This document shows positions 25,290-34,410 of a stretch of DNA of 53,710 bases, piece after piece (the stretch's first letter is position 1; each line of letters begins with the position of its first letter). The notes under the pieces are model-generated. The model was not told the origin of the DNA and searched no databases. It saw nothing but the letters and a program-made list of their open reading frames with translations. This DNA comes from Rhodocyclaceae bacterium (GTDB lineage Bacteria; Pseudomonadota; Gammaproteobacteria; Burkholderiales; Rhodocyclaceae): the NCBI GenBank assembly GCA_026417115.1, contig JAOADW010000019.1, positions 1 to 53,710 on the forward strand. The letters run 5' to 3'. A program made the translations under genes and the position numbers.

Positions 25290-26681
25290 CTAGCCGATTG
25301 AGGCAGGTGTTGCGCTCGCGAGAAAGCGTTCGAGGTGCCGATCCGTGACCAGAATGTGGCTGACGAACCAATCCAACAGCAAGAACTGACAGCGAAACGC
25401 AAGCCGCAGGGGAAAGATGCTGCCGCTTTCGAGATCGGTTTTGAGCGCTGCGAGGTAGGCGCGGAATTTTTCGTGTTGTTGCCGATGTTCCATCGTGAAA
25501 GAACGCGGATAGGCATGCGCGGCCATCAGGCGCTCCTCGGCAGCGAAGTGCTCTTCGACGAGGGCCTCGAGGCGGCTCATGAGCGTCGTCGCCACGCCGG
25601 CGCGCTCCATGCGCAGCGCCTCGGCAAGCTCCACGATCTGCGCGAAGATCATCTCATGTAAGGCGTCGAAGGGCTCGAAGTCGAGGCGATACTCGGGGCG
25701 CCAATGCACAAGGCGCTCGCTTGCTTGCTGTTCGTCGTCGCAGAAGCTGCTTTTTTGCGCGCAGCGTTGCCAATAGACGCGCGCCGGCGCATCCTCTGGC
25801 GCGATTTCGAGGCATGCGGCGAACATACGCTGCGCCTGCTCGAGGCTGCCGAAATGATAGTGCGCCAACCCTTCCTCGAAGCGATCGAGGCTTGCGAGTT
25901 TGCCTTGCTTGAGTGCGGGTGGGTCTGCGTCGAAGACTTCATAGATCGATTGTGCAAGGTGCTTGCCGCGCACGCGCACGCGGTCGATGAATCGGATCGA
26001 GAATGCGCTCGCGTTGCGCAGGCTGTTTGTGGTGTGCTGCGTGATCAAAATCGGCGTCTGCCACGTCTTCGTGAGCTGCTCGACGCGCGCAGCGAGATTG
26101 ACGGCGTCGCTGATCACGGTGATCTCGGCCCGATGCTCGCCGCCGATCGCGCCCAGCATCAACAATCCCGAATTCATGCCGATGCCGATCCTGACAGGCC
26201 CCTTGTCTGCGGCAGGCGCCGGCAGATGCGCGTTGAAACGGGCGAGGGAGGCGAGCATGTCCAGGGCGGCGGCCAAGGCGTCGTCACCCCGCACCGGAAA
26301 GAGCGCCATGATGGCGTCCCCGATGTATTTGTCGATGAAGCCGCCATGCCGGAGCACGACCGGCTCCATGTGGTCGAGGTAGGCGTTGATGAAATCGAAG
26401 CACTGCTGCGGCGACATCTTCTCCGACATTGAGGCAAAGCCACGAATGTCGGAGAAGAGGATGGTCATCTTTTTTTCCACCGGGCTGCTGCGCGGCAGCT
26501 CGAGGATGTCATCCTTGCCGAGCAATTCCAACAATTGATGGGGGACGAAACGGGCATAGGCGGCAAGCACCTCGGCGAGGCGGCGCTCGAGGGCCTTGCG
26601 GGTGGCGATTTCGGCGTCCAAGCGCGCGCGTGTGCGGCGTAACGCCTCTTCAAGCTCGGAAACGGCAGCAGTCATGACCAT
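25290..26681 (-). CDS. class III adenylate/guanylate cyclase fused to TPR-like region and hemerythrin domain
   Basis: The 463-residue protein has a short N-terminal coiled coil (5-40), a class III cyclase domain (about 68-255), a TPR-like stretch (about 268-305) and a C-terminal hemerythrin domain (about 335-455). Cyclase residues are complete: metal Asp D78 (FSDIRGF) and D122 (DKYIGDAI), base-selecting K118 and T188, which favour ATP, and catalytic N195 and R199 (VNLAAR). All seven diiron ligands of hemerythrin are present: H342, H378-x3-E382, H399-x3-H403, H442-x4-D447. I infer an O2- or redox-controlled cAMP synthase. No membrane segment is seen. It lies downstream of rpoD and the tRNA, 66 bases from the latter; start is ATG 26681 or 26675. 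Confidence 0.93.
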   Translation of the reverse strand: MVMTAAVSELEEALRRTRARLDAEIATRKALERRLAEVLAAYARFVPHQLLELLGKDDILELPRSSPVEKKMTILFSDIRGFASMSEKMSPQQCFDFINAYLDHMEPVVLRHGGFIDKYIGDAIMALFPVRGDDALAAALDMLASLARFNAHLPAPAADKGPVRIGIGMNSGLLMLGAIGGEHRAEITVISDAVNLAARVEQLTKTWQTPILITQHTTNSLRNASAFSIRFIDRVRVRGKHLAQSIYEVFDADPPALKQGKLASLDRFEEGLAHYHFGSLEQAQRMFAACLEIAPEDAPARVYWQRCAQKSSFCDDEQQASERLVHWRPEYRLDFEPFDALHEMIFAQIVELAEALRMERAGVATTLMSRLEALVEEHFAAEERLMAAHAYPRSFTMEHRQQHEKFRAYLAALKTDLESGSIFPLRLAFRCQFLLLDWFVSHILVTDRHLERFLASATPASIG

Positions 26682-26747
26682 TGTTCGGCGACGGCATGGC
26701 TATGCCCCGCATCATATCCTGCTTCGCGCCGGAAGGTCTCGAAGACA

Positions 26748-26821
<74 letters not shown>

Positions 26822-26832
26822 CCAGGGTTCTT

Positions 26833-29022
26833 TCATTCGCCCGTATCCAAGAAGGTGCGCAGTTTTTCCGAGCGGGAGGGATGCCGAAGCTTGCGCAAGG
26901 CCTTGGCTTCGATTTGGCGGATGCGTTCGCGCGTGACGTCGAATTGCTTGCCGACTTCTTCGAGCGTGTGATCGGTGTTCATCTCGATGCCGAAGCGCAT
27001 GCGCAAGACTTTCGCTTCCCGGGGCGTCAGCGAATCGAGCACCTCCTTGACCACCTCGCGCATGCTCGCATGCAGCGCGGCATCGACCGGCGCCAGCGTC
27101 GAGGTGTCTTCGATGAAGTCGCCCAGATGCGAGTCGTCGTCGTCGCCGATCGGCGTTTCCATCGAAATCGGCTCTTTGGCGATCTTCAAGATCTTGCGGA
27201 TCTTGTCCTCCGGCATGTCCATCTTTTCCGCGAGCGTCGCGGCATCGGGTTCTTGGCCGGTTTCCTGCAAGATCTGGCGCGAGATGCGGTTCATCTTGTT
27301 GATGGTCTCGATCATATGGACCGGGATGCGGATGGTGCGCGCCTGATCGGCGATCGAGCGCGTGATGGCTTGCCGAATCCACCACGTGGCGTAAGTCGAG
27401 AATTTGTAGCCGCGCCGGTATTCGAATTTGTCGACCGCCTTCATCAGTCCAATGTTGCCCTCTTGGATCAGATCCAAAAACTGCAGACCGCGGTTGGTGT
27501 ATTTCTTGGCGATCGAGATCACCAGGCGCAAATTCGCTTCGATCATCTCGCGCTTGGCGCGGCGCGCCTTGGCTTCGCCCGTAGACATCTGCTTGTTGAT
27601 CTCTTTGAGGTCCTTCAAGGGAATGCCGGCGCGGGTTTGCAGGTCGATGAGCCGCTGTTGCTCTTCGAGAATGGCGGGCGCCAATCGCATCAGCGCGGCC
27701 GCATAAGGCTTGTTCGCCTGAATTTCGCTCTTCACCCACTCGAGATTGGTTTCATTGCCCGGAAAGACCTGAATGAAATGGTGGCGCGGCATATGCGCCT
27801 TGTCGACGGCCAGATGCAAGATCTTGCGTTCGTGGTTCCGGACGGCCTCCACCATGCTACGCACCGAATCGCAGAGGCGTTCGATCGCGCGCGCCGTGAA
27901 GCGGATGTTCATCAGGATCTCGGAAATCTGCTTCTGCACGCGCCCATAGGCTTTGTCATGCGGGCCCTTCTTGACCAAGATCTGCATCTGCTTGGCATGG
28001 AGTTCGCGCAAGGCGGCAAAGCGCTCGAGCGCATCCGCCTTGAGCTTGAGCAAGGAAGCCGCAATGCGCTCTTCGCCGTCGTCTTCGTCGAATTCTTCCT
28101 CTAGGAGCTCGTCGCCGATCTCTTCCGTGAAATCCTGCTCGGGCGCGTTCGGATCGATCAAGCCGTCGACGAGTTCGTCGATGCGCATCTCGTCGCGCGC
28201 GACCTTGTCGGCCATGTCCAAGATCTCGGCGATTGTCGAGGGACAGGCCGAAATCGCCATTACCATGTGCTTGAGACCTTCCTCGATCCGTTTGGCGATC
28301 TCGATCTCGCCTTCGCGCGTGAGCAGCTCGACCGACCCCATTTCGCGCATATACATGCGCACGGGATCGGTGGTGCGGCCGAACTCCGCTTCGACGGAGG
28401 AAAGCGCTTGCTCGGCTTCCTCTTCGGCATCATCGGCATCGACGGCAGTCGCCGTTTGCTCGGCAAGCAAGATTTCTTCGGGCGCGGGCGGGTGGTCGAA
28501 CACCTGGATGCCCATGTCGTTGAAGGTCGAGATGATCGCTTCGATCTGTTCGGCATCGACGAGGTCGTCGGGCAGGTGATCGTTGATCTCGGCGTAGGTG
28601 AGATAGCCGCGCTCCTTGCCCATCTTGATCAGGTTCTTGAAGCGAGTGCGCCGCGCCTCGAGCTCGGCCGTGGAAGGTTGCGTCGGCTCGAGCGAGGCGT
28701 GTTTGTCACGCGCTTTCTTCGCTTTGGCCGGAATCTTGGGCAAGGGTTCTTCGAGGAAGCCATCCTCCTCGTGCTCGAGCGCCAAATGCTCCTCGTCGTG
28801 GAGCTTGATGGCGGCCTTGGGCGCTTTGCCTTTGGACTCGGCCTTGGCGTGCTCACCGCGGCCCGGACTTCTTGCCTTCTGCGGGGCTTGGGGCTTTGCG
28901 GTCTTCTTTTCGGCCGTGTGCGTGGATGATTTTGCCGCTTCCTTGGCCGCGGCTTCCTGCGCGTGCGCGCCGCGCGTCGTCTTGTTGGTTTTTGCGCTGG
29001 TTTTCGACATGTTTCGGCTCAT
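26833..29022 (-). CDS. rpoD: RNA polymerase primary sigma factor RpoD
   Basis: The 729-residue protein has region 1.1 ([21 protein letters not shown]), region 1.2 ([12 protein letters not shown]), the non-conserved acidic insert, and regions 2 to 4 including [29 protein letters not shown] and the C-terminal [17 protein letters not shown]. It is the housekeeping sigma factor. Compared with the 613-residue E. coli protein it has a lysine/alanine-rich N-terminal extension of about 110 residues. TAAAAT lies 20 bases upstream of ATG 29022, in the 110-base gap after dnaG, giving rpoD its own promoter. An ATG at 29010 is a possible alternative start. Confidence 0.98.
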   Translation of the reverse strand: MSRNMSKTSAKTNKTTRGAHAQEAAAKEAAKSSTHTAEKKTAKPQAPQKARSPGRGEHAKAESKGKAPKAAIKLHDEEHLALEHEEDGFLEEPLPKIPAKAKKARDKHASLEPTQPSTAELEARRTRFKNLIKMGKERGYLTYAEINDHLPDDLVDAEQIEAIISTFNDMGIQVFDHPPAPEEILLAEQTATAVDADDAEEEAEQALSSVEAEFGRTTDPVRMYMREMGSVELLTREGEIEIAKRIEEGLKHMVMAISACPSTIAEILDMADKVARDEMRIDELVDGLIDPNAPEQDFTEEIGDELLEEEFDEDDGEERIAASLLKLKADALERFAALRELHAKQMQILVKKGPHDKAYGRVQKQISEILMNIRFTARAIERLCDSVRSMVEAVRNHERKILHLAVDKAHMPRHHFIQVFPGNETNLEWVKSEIQANKPYAAALMRLAPAILEEQQRLIDLQTRAGIPLKDLKEINKQMSTGEAKARRAKREMIEANLRLVISIAKKYTNRGLQFLDLIQEGNIGLMKAVDKFEYRRGYKFSTYATWWIRQAITRSIADQARTIRIPVHMIETINKMNRISRQILQETGQEPDAATLAEKMDMPEDKIRKILKIAKEPISMETPIGDDDDSHLGDFIEDTSTLAPVDAALHASMREVVKEVLDSLTPREAKVLRMRFGIEMNTDHTLEEVGKQFDVTRERIRQIEAKALRKLRHPSRSEKLRTFLDTGE

Positions 29023-29132
29023 CTACGGCAAACTAGTCATTTTATAGAAAATTTCAAGTGCAATCGCCAGGCGACGAAGTATGCGCTCTCAGCCGGCGCA
29101 CGCCGGCAGGGGCGGGCTTTGCCCCGAAAGCC

Positions 29133-30884
29133 TCATCCATCGCCTGGGCGCCCCTTGCGTTGCGCGAGCAACTGGGCGAGCAGCCGCTGCTCGTGCGCTG
29201 AGAGGCCAGTGCTTCTGGCTTTGGCGGTGAGCGCTTCGATCTCTTGCGCGAGGCGTCGCTCGCGCAGGCGCTCCAGGGCGTCGAGAAACACGGTTTCCAT
29301 TTCTACGGAGGCGTCTTTCTCGACTTCCGTTTCGGCAAGCATCTCCGCCAAAAGTTCCTCGTGGGGGGTATTCCGGAAATGCTCGAGCAAAGCGCCGACG
29401 TTGTCGGCAGGAAGTTCTCCATGACAGATCGCTTCGCAGATGCTGGCCAAGGCCGCACCGACGGCGTGGTCGTTGGCAAGCCAAGCCAACGGGATGCGCG
29501 CGGCGCGCTCGGGGCGATCGAGCACGGCGGCAAGCAAGGTGCGTTCGATGCCATGCGGTCGCGTGCGCATCCGCGCAACGGGCGGCGGCGCAGGGCGGCG
29601 GGGGAAAGCGGGGAGGCCGGCGCGACGCGCGATTTCCTCTGCGGGCAAGTCTGCGCGTCGGGCGAGCGCCTGGATCAGCTGCTGACGCAACAAGGGCGCG
29701 GAAAGGCGGGATAGATGGGAAATGGCGCGGTGGGCGAGCTCGGCCTTTCCTTCGGCGCTGGCGAGGTCGAGGGGACTTGCGAGTTCGGCAAGGAAAAACT
29801 CCGAAAGCGGCAGAGGCCTTTGCAGCAGTTGTCGGAAGGCTTCCGCCCCTTCACGCCGGATGAAGCTGTCGGGATCGTCTTCCGTGGGCAAAAAGAGAAA
29901 GCCCACCGAGCGTTCATCCGAGAGCGTGGGCAAGGCGGCTTCGAGCGCGCGCCAGGCGGCTTTGCGCCCCGCGGCGTCGCCATCGAAGCAAAAGACGATG
30001 CGGCGGGTGTGACGCCAGAGCTGCTTGAGGTGCGCCGGCGTGGTTGCCGTGCCCAAGGTGGCGACCGCATGGCCGACTCCGAATTGGGCGAGTGCGACCA
30101 CGTCCATGTAGCCCTCGACGACGAGCGCGCAGCCTTCGGCCTGGATTGCTTGGCGCGCTTGCGGCAGCCCGTAGAGCGCTTCGCCTTTGCGGAAGAGCGG
30201 CGTTTCCGGCGAATTCAGATACTTGGGCTCGCCATCGCCTAAGGTGCGTCCGCCAAAGGCGATCACCGCGCCTTTGCCATCGATGATGGGGAACATGATG
30301 CGGTCGCGAAAGCGATCGTAACGGCGGCCTTTCTCGTTTTCGATCACGAGACCGCAGGCGAGCAAAGAGGCGTCCGTGTCGTATTCGGCAAAGATCTCGG
30401 CGAGCGCCTGCCAGGCGTCGGGGGCATAGCCGAGATGGAAACGCGCGGCGATCTCGCCGGAGAGCCCCCGCCTTTTCAGATAGTCGATGGCATGTGGCGA
30501 GGATTTCAGGCGTGCTTTGTAAAAGCGCGCAGCGTCTAGCATGCGCTCGGCAAGCGTCGGGCGCGCCGGCTCACTGCCCTGGGCGCGGCCTCTTTCATAG
30601 GGAACCGTGAGACCGAGCCAGCCGGCGAGCTCCTCGACGGCTTCGGGAAAGGTCAGCCCCTTGTATTGCATGACGAAACCGATGGCGCTGCCATGCGCGC
30701 CGCAGCCGAAGCAGTGGTAGAACTGCTTCGTTGGGCTGACCGTGAAGGAAGGCGTTTTTTCCTGGTGAAAGGGGCAGCAGGCGACGTAATTGGCGCCCGA
30801 TTTCTTCAAGGGGACGTAACGTTCGACGACATCGACGATGTCGAGACGGGAGAGAAGCTCCTGGATGAACGATGCCGGGATCAA
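29133..30884 (-). CDS. dnaG: DNA primase
   Basis: The 583-residue enzyme has the CHC2 zinc finger (C37, H40, C58, C61), the RNA-polymerase/Toprim core with LVVEGYMDVVAL, and a C-terminal DnaB-interaction domain. It synthesises replication primers. The start must be the TTG at 30884, because MIPASFIQELL is the family N-terminus and the yqeY stop (TGA) directly precedes it; no ribosome binding site is visible. A rare start plus stop-start coupling fits the low primase output known for this operon. A GCCGGC inverted repeat (29092-29107) follows the gene. Confidence 0.97.
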   Translation of the reverse strand: MIPASFIQELLSRLDIVDVVERYVPLKKSGANYVACCPFHQEKTPSFTVSPTKQFYHCFGCGAHGSAIGFVMQYKGLTFPEAVEELAGWLGLTVPYERGRAQGSEPARPTLAERMLDAARFYKARLKSSPHAIDYLKRRGLSGEIAARFHLGYAPDAWQALAEIFAEYDTDASLLACGLVIENEKGRRYDRFRDRIMFPIIDGKGAVIAFGGRTLGDGEPKYLNSPETPLFRKGEALYGLPQARQAIQAEGCALVVEGYMDVVALAQFGVGHAVATLGTATTPAHLKQLWRHTRRIVFCFDGDAAGRKAAWRALEAALPTLSDERSVGFLFLPTEDDPDSFIRREGAEAFRQLLQRPLPLSEFFLAELASPLDLASAEGKAELAHRAISHLSRLSAPLLRQQLIQALARRADLPAEEIARRAGLPAFPRRPAPPPVARMRTRPHGIERTLLAAVLDRPERAARIPLAWLANDHAVGAALASICEAICHGELPADNVGALLEHFRNTPHEELLAEMLAETEVEKDASVEMETVFLDALERLRERRLAQEIEALTAKARSTGLSAHEQRLLAQLLAQRKGRPGDG

Positions 30885-31334
30885 TCAGCGAGAAGTCAGG
30901 CTCGCCTTGACCATTTGGGATACGACCGCCATGTCGGCGCGACCGGCGAGTTTCGGCTTGAGGGCGGCCATCGCCTTGCCCATGTCGGCGAGACCCTGGG
31001 CGCCCACTTCGGCCAACGTATCGGCGATCAAGGCTTCGATTTCGTGGGGAGACAGCGGTTGCGGGAGATAGGCCGAAAGGACTTCGATCTCGAAACGCTC
31101 GGCAGCAGCGAGATCCGCGCGGCCGGCTGCTTCATACTGGGCGAGTGCGTCTTTGCGTTGCTTGATGAGTTTCTCGACGACCGCGAGCACCCCGGCATCG
31201 TCGAGCGCGATGCGCTCGTCGACCTCTTTTTGCTTGATCGCCGCGGAGAGCAATCGCAAAGCGGAAAGGCGCGCACTTTCACGCGCCTTCATGGCGGCCT
31301 TGATGTCTTCCCCGATGCGCTGCTTCAAGTCCAT
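30885..31334 (-). CDS. yqeY: GatB/YqeY domain protein
   Basis: A 149-residue helical protein (LKQRIGEDIKAAMKARES, LSAAIKQKEVDER, LSAYLPQPLSPHEIEALI, DMGKAMAALKPKLAGRADM) of the YqeY family, related to the C-terminal tail domain of GatB. Its role, perhaps in tRNA-dependent amidation, is unproven. It lies between rpsU and dnaG, as in many Proteobacteria, and its stop abuts the dnaG start with no gap. Confidence 0.93.
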   Translation of the reverse strand: MDLKQRIGEDIKAAMKARESARLSALRLLSAAIKQKEVDERIALDDAGVLAVVEKLIKQRKDALAQYEAAGRADLAAAERFEIEVLSAYLPQPLSPHEIEALIADTLAEVGAQGLADMGKAMAALKPKLAGRADMAVVSQMVKASLTSR

Positions 31335-31418
31335 TGCATTTCCTCGTGAGCAAAGGCGACCGTCCCCGCAAGCGGTCTCGCGCGCGAAGGCCAGGGCGGG
31401 AAAGCGGATAGGGCCGAA

Positions 31419-31631
31419 TCAGTATAACTTCGGCGGCAGAAGCTGGCTCTTCAGCCGCTTCTGGTAGCGCTTGATCGCCGCGGCGAGCTTGCGCTTGCGC
31501 TCTTGGGTCGGCTTCTCGTAGAACTCACGCGAGCGCAGCTCGGTGAGGATGCCGGCCTTTTCCACGGTGCGCTTGAAACGGCGGATGGCGACTTCGAACG
31601 GCTCGTTTTCTTTGATGCGGATACCAGGCAT
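31419..31631 (-). CDS. rpsU: 30S ribosomal protein S21
   Basis: This 70-residue basic protein begins [21 protein letters not shown] and ends with a lysine-arginine-rich tail, as S21 does. S21 sits near the anti-Shine-Dalgarno region of the 30S and supports initiation. It heads the macromolecular synthesis operon rpsU-yqeY-dnaG-rpoD, whose main promoter is at 31670-31697. The 84-base gap before yqeY has no clear terminator. Confidence 0.97.
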   Translation of the reverse strand: MPGIRIKENEPFEVAIRRFKRTVEKAGILTELRSREFYEKPTQERKRKLAAAIKRYQKRLKSQLLPPKLY

Positions 31632-31650
31632 TGACGACCTATCTCAAAGG

Positions 31651-31697
31651 GCGGTTTGAAAAACCGCGAATTGTAACGCCTTTGACGGCGTTGTCAA
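31651..31697 (-). promoter_or_regulatory. sigma-70 promoter of the rpsU operon with two inverted repeats
   Basis: On the minus strand a perfect TTGACA (31692-31697) and TACAAT (31670-31675) are 16 bases apart, the best sigma-70 match in the window. An inverted repeat AACGCC/GGCGTT (31675-31680 and 31687-31692) fills the spacer, and a second, 7-bp perfect palindrome with a 3-base loop (31651-31667) covers the predicted start site near 31663. Either may be an operator or an RNA structure. The tsaD -10 (31700-31705) lies just outside, so the divergent promoters would compete. Confidence 0.75.
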
Positions 31698-31711
31698 AGT
31701 AAAATCGCCCA

Positions 31712-32728
31712 ATGCTGGTGCTGGGCATCGAAACCTCGTGTGATGAGACGGGAGTCGCTCTCTACGACGCTGCGCAAGGCGTCCTCGGCGAGGCGCTTCA
31801 TTCGCAAATACGGCTGCATGCCGAATACGGCGGCGTGGTGCCCGAGTTGGCCTCCCGCGATCACGTGCGTCGGCTGCCCGCGCTGATCGAATGCGCCTGT
31901 GAGCGCGCCCAGCGCCGGCTCGCCGAAATCGACGCCGTCGCCTATACCGCAGGGCCGGGGCTTGCCGGCGCGCTGCTCGCAGGGGCGAGTGTCGCGTCCG
32001 CACTCGCCTATGCGTTGGGCGTTCCTGCCTTGCCCATTCATCACCTCGAAGGCCATTTGCTCTCTCCTTTGCTTGCGCCCACACCGCCAGCATTCCCTTT
32101 CGTGGCTTTGTTGGTTTCCGGTGGCCATACGCAGCTTTTACGCGTGACCGATGTCGGGGACTATGAATGTTTGGGCGAGACCCTCGACGATGCAGCGGGT
32201 GAAGCCTTCGACAAGACTGCGCAGGTGTTGGGTTTGGGCTATCCCGGCGGGCCGGCGCTGGCGCACCTGGCTGAACGGGGCGTCCCGGGCCGCCTGAAAC
32301 TCCCTCGCCCGATGATCGATTCAGACGATCTGATGATGAGTTTTTCCGGCCTCAAGACGGCCGTCATCGTCAAGCTGCGCGCGGGCGAAGTCGATCAAGC
32401 AATGCGCGCCGATCTCGCCGCCGAGTTCCAGGAGGCCGTCTGCGACGTGTTGACCGTCAAGGCCCTGGCCGCCTGCCGACGCACGCAGCTTTCTACTCTC
32501 GTCGTGGCCGGTGGGGTGGCCGCCAACCAGCGCCTGCGCGCGAAGCTCACAGCCGCCGCCGAGGCCGAAGGCGTGCGCGTCTTTTTCCCACCCTCGTCGC
32601 TTGCGACCGACAACGGCGTGATGATCGCGCATGCCGCGGCGCTGCGGCTTTGTGCTGGCAAGGCGCATTTTGCAGCCGAGAATGGCGCGTTTACCGTCCG
32701 GCCGCGCTGGGCGCTCGATACCCTCTAG
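31712..32728 (+). CDS. tsaD: tRNA N6-adenosine threonylcarbamoyltransferase
   Basis: The 338-residue protein has the ASKHA fold and metal ligands of Tsa[14 protein letters not shown] at the start, [26 protein letters not shown] (metal histidines), LVSGGHTQL, and [10 protein letters not shown]. With TsaB and TsaE it forms t6A37 in ANN-decoding tRNAs. TAAAAT (31700-31705) ends six bases before the ATG, so the transcript would start at or beside the A of ATG; no ribosome binding site is seen. Divergence from rpsU is the standard arrangement. Confidence 0.97.
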   Translation: MLVLGIETSCDETGVALYDAAQGVLGEALHSQIRLHAEYGGVVPELASRDHVRRLPALIECACERAQRRLAEIDAVAYTAGPGLAGALLAGASVASALAYALGVPALPIHHLEGHLLSPLLAPTPPAFPFVALLVSGGHTQLLRVTDVGDYECLGETLDDAAGEAFDKTAQVLGLGYPGGPALAHLAERGVPGRLKLPRPMIDSDDLMMSFSGLKTAVIVKLRAGEVDQAMRADLAAEFQEAVCDVLTVKALAACRRTQLSTLVVAGGVAANQRLRAKLTAAAEAEGVRVFFPPSSLATDNGVMIAHAAALRLCAGKAHFAAENGAFTVRPRWALDTL

Positions 32729-32764
32729 CAGCGGCCACAAGCCGGCGCAGCGTGGTTTCCAAGC

Positions 32765-33376
32765 TCATTTTCGGCCTTGCGTGGCGTTTTTCTCGCCAAT
32801 GCGACTTTCCGTGCCGGCTAGCAGGCGACGGATGTTGCTCCGATGGCGCCAGATCAGCAGCGCAGCCATGGCGACAACGACCGCAGTGGGGGAAGAGAAG
32901 CCGGCCCACGCAAAAGCCAGGAGGGGCGCAAGGGCGGCCGCGCCGAGGGCGGCCAGCGACGAATAGCGCGAAATCAACGCCACGGCGATCCAGAGGAGGG
33001 CGACGGCAAGCGCGATCAGGGGTTGCAGGCCAGCCAACACGCCCAAGGCGGTGGCCACGCCCTTGCCGCCACGAAAGCGCAGGAAAACGGGATAGAGATG
33101 GCCCAAGAAGGCGGCGAAGCCGGCCCATGCCGAAACATCGGCGCTCGCGCCCAGGGCGGAGGAAAGCCACAGGGCGCATAAGCCTTTGCCCGCATCGCCC
33201 AGCAGCGTCAGCGCGGCGGCCAGGCGATGGCCGGTGCGTAGCACGTTGGTGGCGCCGGGATTGCCCGAACCGAAAGTGCGCGGATCACGCAGGCCAAAAG
33301 CCTTTGCGACGATGACCGCGAAAGGCACGGAGCCCAAGAGGTAGCCGAGCAACAAAGAAAGGGCGAGCGTTCCCAT
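32765..33376 (-). CDS. plsY: acyl-phosphate:glycerol-3-phosphate acyltransferase
   Basis: A 203-residue inner-membrane protein with about five hydrophobic segments and the PlsY motifs [26 protein letters not shown] and FRGGKGVAT. It makes lysophosphatidic acid, the substrate of the PlsC encoded at 23319. It converges on tsaD, with 36 bases between the stops and no clear terminator, and diverges from folB across 39 bases. A TACAAT for folB (33376-33381) touches the plsY start codon. Confidence 0.95.
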   Translation of the reverse strand: MGTLALSLLLGYLLGSVPFAVIVAKAFGLRDPRTFGSGNPGATNVLRTGHRLAAALTLLGDAGKGLCALWLSSALGASADVSAWAGFAAFLGHLYPVFLRFRGGKGVATALGVLAGLQPLIALAVALLWIAVALISRYSSLAALGAAALAPLLAFAWAGFSSPTAVVVAMAALLIWRHRSNIRRLLAGTESRIGEKNATQGRK

Positions 33377-33415
33377 ACAATCGCCGGATTCTAGCCCCAG
33401 TCAGAGGAAGCGGTT

Positions 33416-33772
33416 ATGGACTTCATTTTCATCGAAGGCCTGCGCGCCGAAGCGCATGTCGGCGTCTATCCCCGCGAACGCGCAGCACCCCAGACCCTCG
33501 AGCTTTCACTGACCTTTGGCGTGCCTGATGAGGCGGCGCGCGCGGACGACATCACGAAGACCATCGATTATGCCAAAGTGATTGAACGCATCCGCGCAGA
33601 GCTCGCCGCGCGGCACTTCAACCTGCTCGAGACGCTCGGCGAGTTCGTCATCGGCCTGTTGCTCGAGGAATTTGGCGCGCCGTGGGTGAAGATCTCGATC
33701 GCGAAGGTCGGCGTCGCGCGTGGCGTGGCACGGGTCGGCGTGCAGATCGAGCGCGCCAGGGAAAACCGATGA
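33416..33772 (+). CDS. folB: dihydroneopterin aldolase
   Basis: The 118-residue protein has the FolB features FIEGLRAEAHVGVYPRER at the start, TIDYAKVIERI, FNLLETLGEF and a C-terminal VRVGVQIERAR. It cleaves dihydroneopterin to the pterin precursor of folate. It has a good purine-rich ribosome binding site (AGAGGAAG) and a TACAAT -10 at 33376-33381. It overlaps the downstream channel gene as ATGA. Confidence 0.95.
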   Translation: MDFIFIEGLRAEAHVGVYPRERAAPQTLELSLTFGVPDEAARADDITKTIDYAKVIERIRAELAARHFNLLETLGEFVIGLLLEEFGAPWVKISIAKVGVARGVARVGVQIERARENR

Positions 33773-34389
33773 GCGCCGCAGCCGACCTCCTTTACGCCGC
33801 GGCGATGGCGGCGGTGGCCGTCAATGCCGCTTCCGCGGTGCTCGAAACCGAGGACAAGCGCATGGATCTGGTTGGCGCCATCACCGTTGGGCTAGCCACC
33901 AGCCTCGGCGGCGGCACGTTGCGCGATGTGCTGCTCGACCGCCCGGTGTTCTGGCTCGGCGACATCAACTACCTGGTCTGCGGCCTGCTCTCGGTCTTCG
34001 CCACCTTCGCGCTGGCGCGCCGCGTGCGCATCAAGCCCGGCCTATTCGTGATTCCCGACGCCATCGGATTGGCGCTCTTCACCGTCGTCGGCTGCCAAAT
34101 CGCCCTGGCGCAGGGCATCCATTGGCTGCCGGCATCGCTGCTTGCCGTCGTCACCGGCGTATTCGGCGGCATGCTGCGCGACATCCTCGTCAATGAAGTG
34201 CCGCTGGTGATGCGCCCCGGCACGCTCTACGCCACGGCCTCCTGGCTTGGCGCGCTGACGCTGATCGGCGGGCTGGAACTGGGCATCGGCCCCGCACCGA
34301 GCGCGCTCGCCGGTGGGGCGCTGGTGCTGCTGCTGCGCCTGGCGGCGATTCGCTACCGGCTCAGCCTGCCCACCTACCGCTCGCGCTAG
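33769..34389 (+). CDS. TRIC-type cation channel family membrane protein
   Basis: The 206-residue protein has seven hydrophobic segments arranged as two repeats, with the duplicated glycine motifs GGGTLRDVLLDRPVFWL (about 45-60) and GGMLRDILVNEVPLV (about 130-145). This is the UPF0126/YadS pattern, now assigned to prokaryotic TRIC channels, trimeric potassium-selective pores. The gene starts inside the folB stop, so expression is coupled, though a functional link to folate is not evident. Confidence 0.9.
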   Translation: MSAAADLLYAAAMAAVAVNAASAVLETEDKRMDLVGAITVGLATSLGGGTLRDVLLDRPVFWLGDINYLVCGLLSVFATFALARRVRIKPGLFVIPDAIGLALFTVVGCQIALAQGIHWLPASLLAVVTGVFGGMLRDILVNEVPLVMRPGTLYATASWLGALTLIGGLELGIGPAPSALAGGALVLLLRLAAIRYRLSLPTYRSR

Positions 34390-34410
34390 GCCGGTGGGCC
34401 TTGCCGTAGG

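Noticed and set aside
29092..29107. Terminator between dnaG and rpoD
   Set aside because: The GCCGGC inverted repeat has no T-run, and co-transcription with rpoD is expected; it may only be structure.
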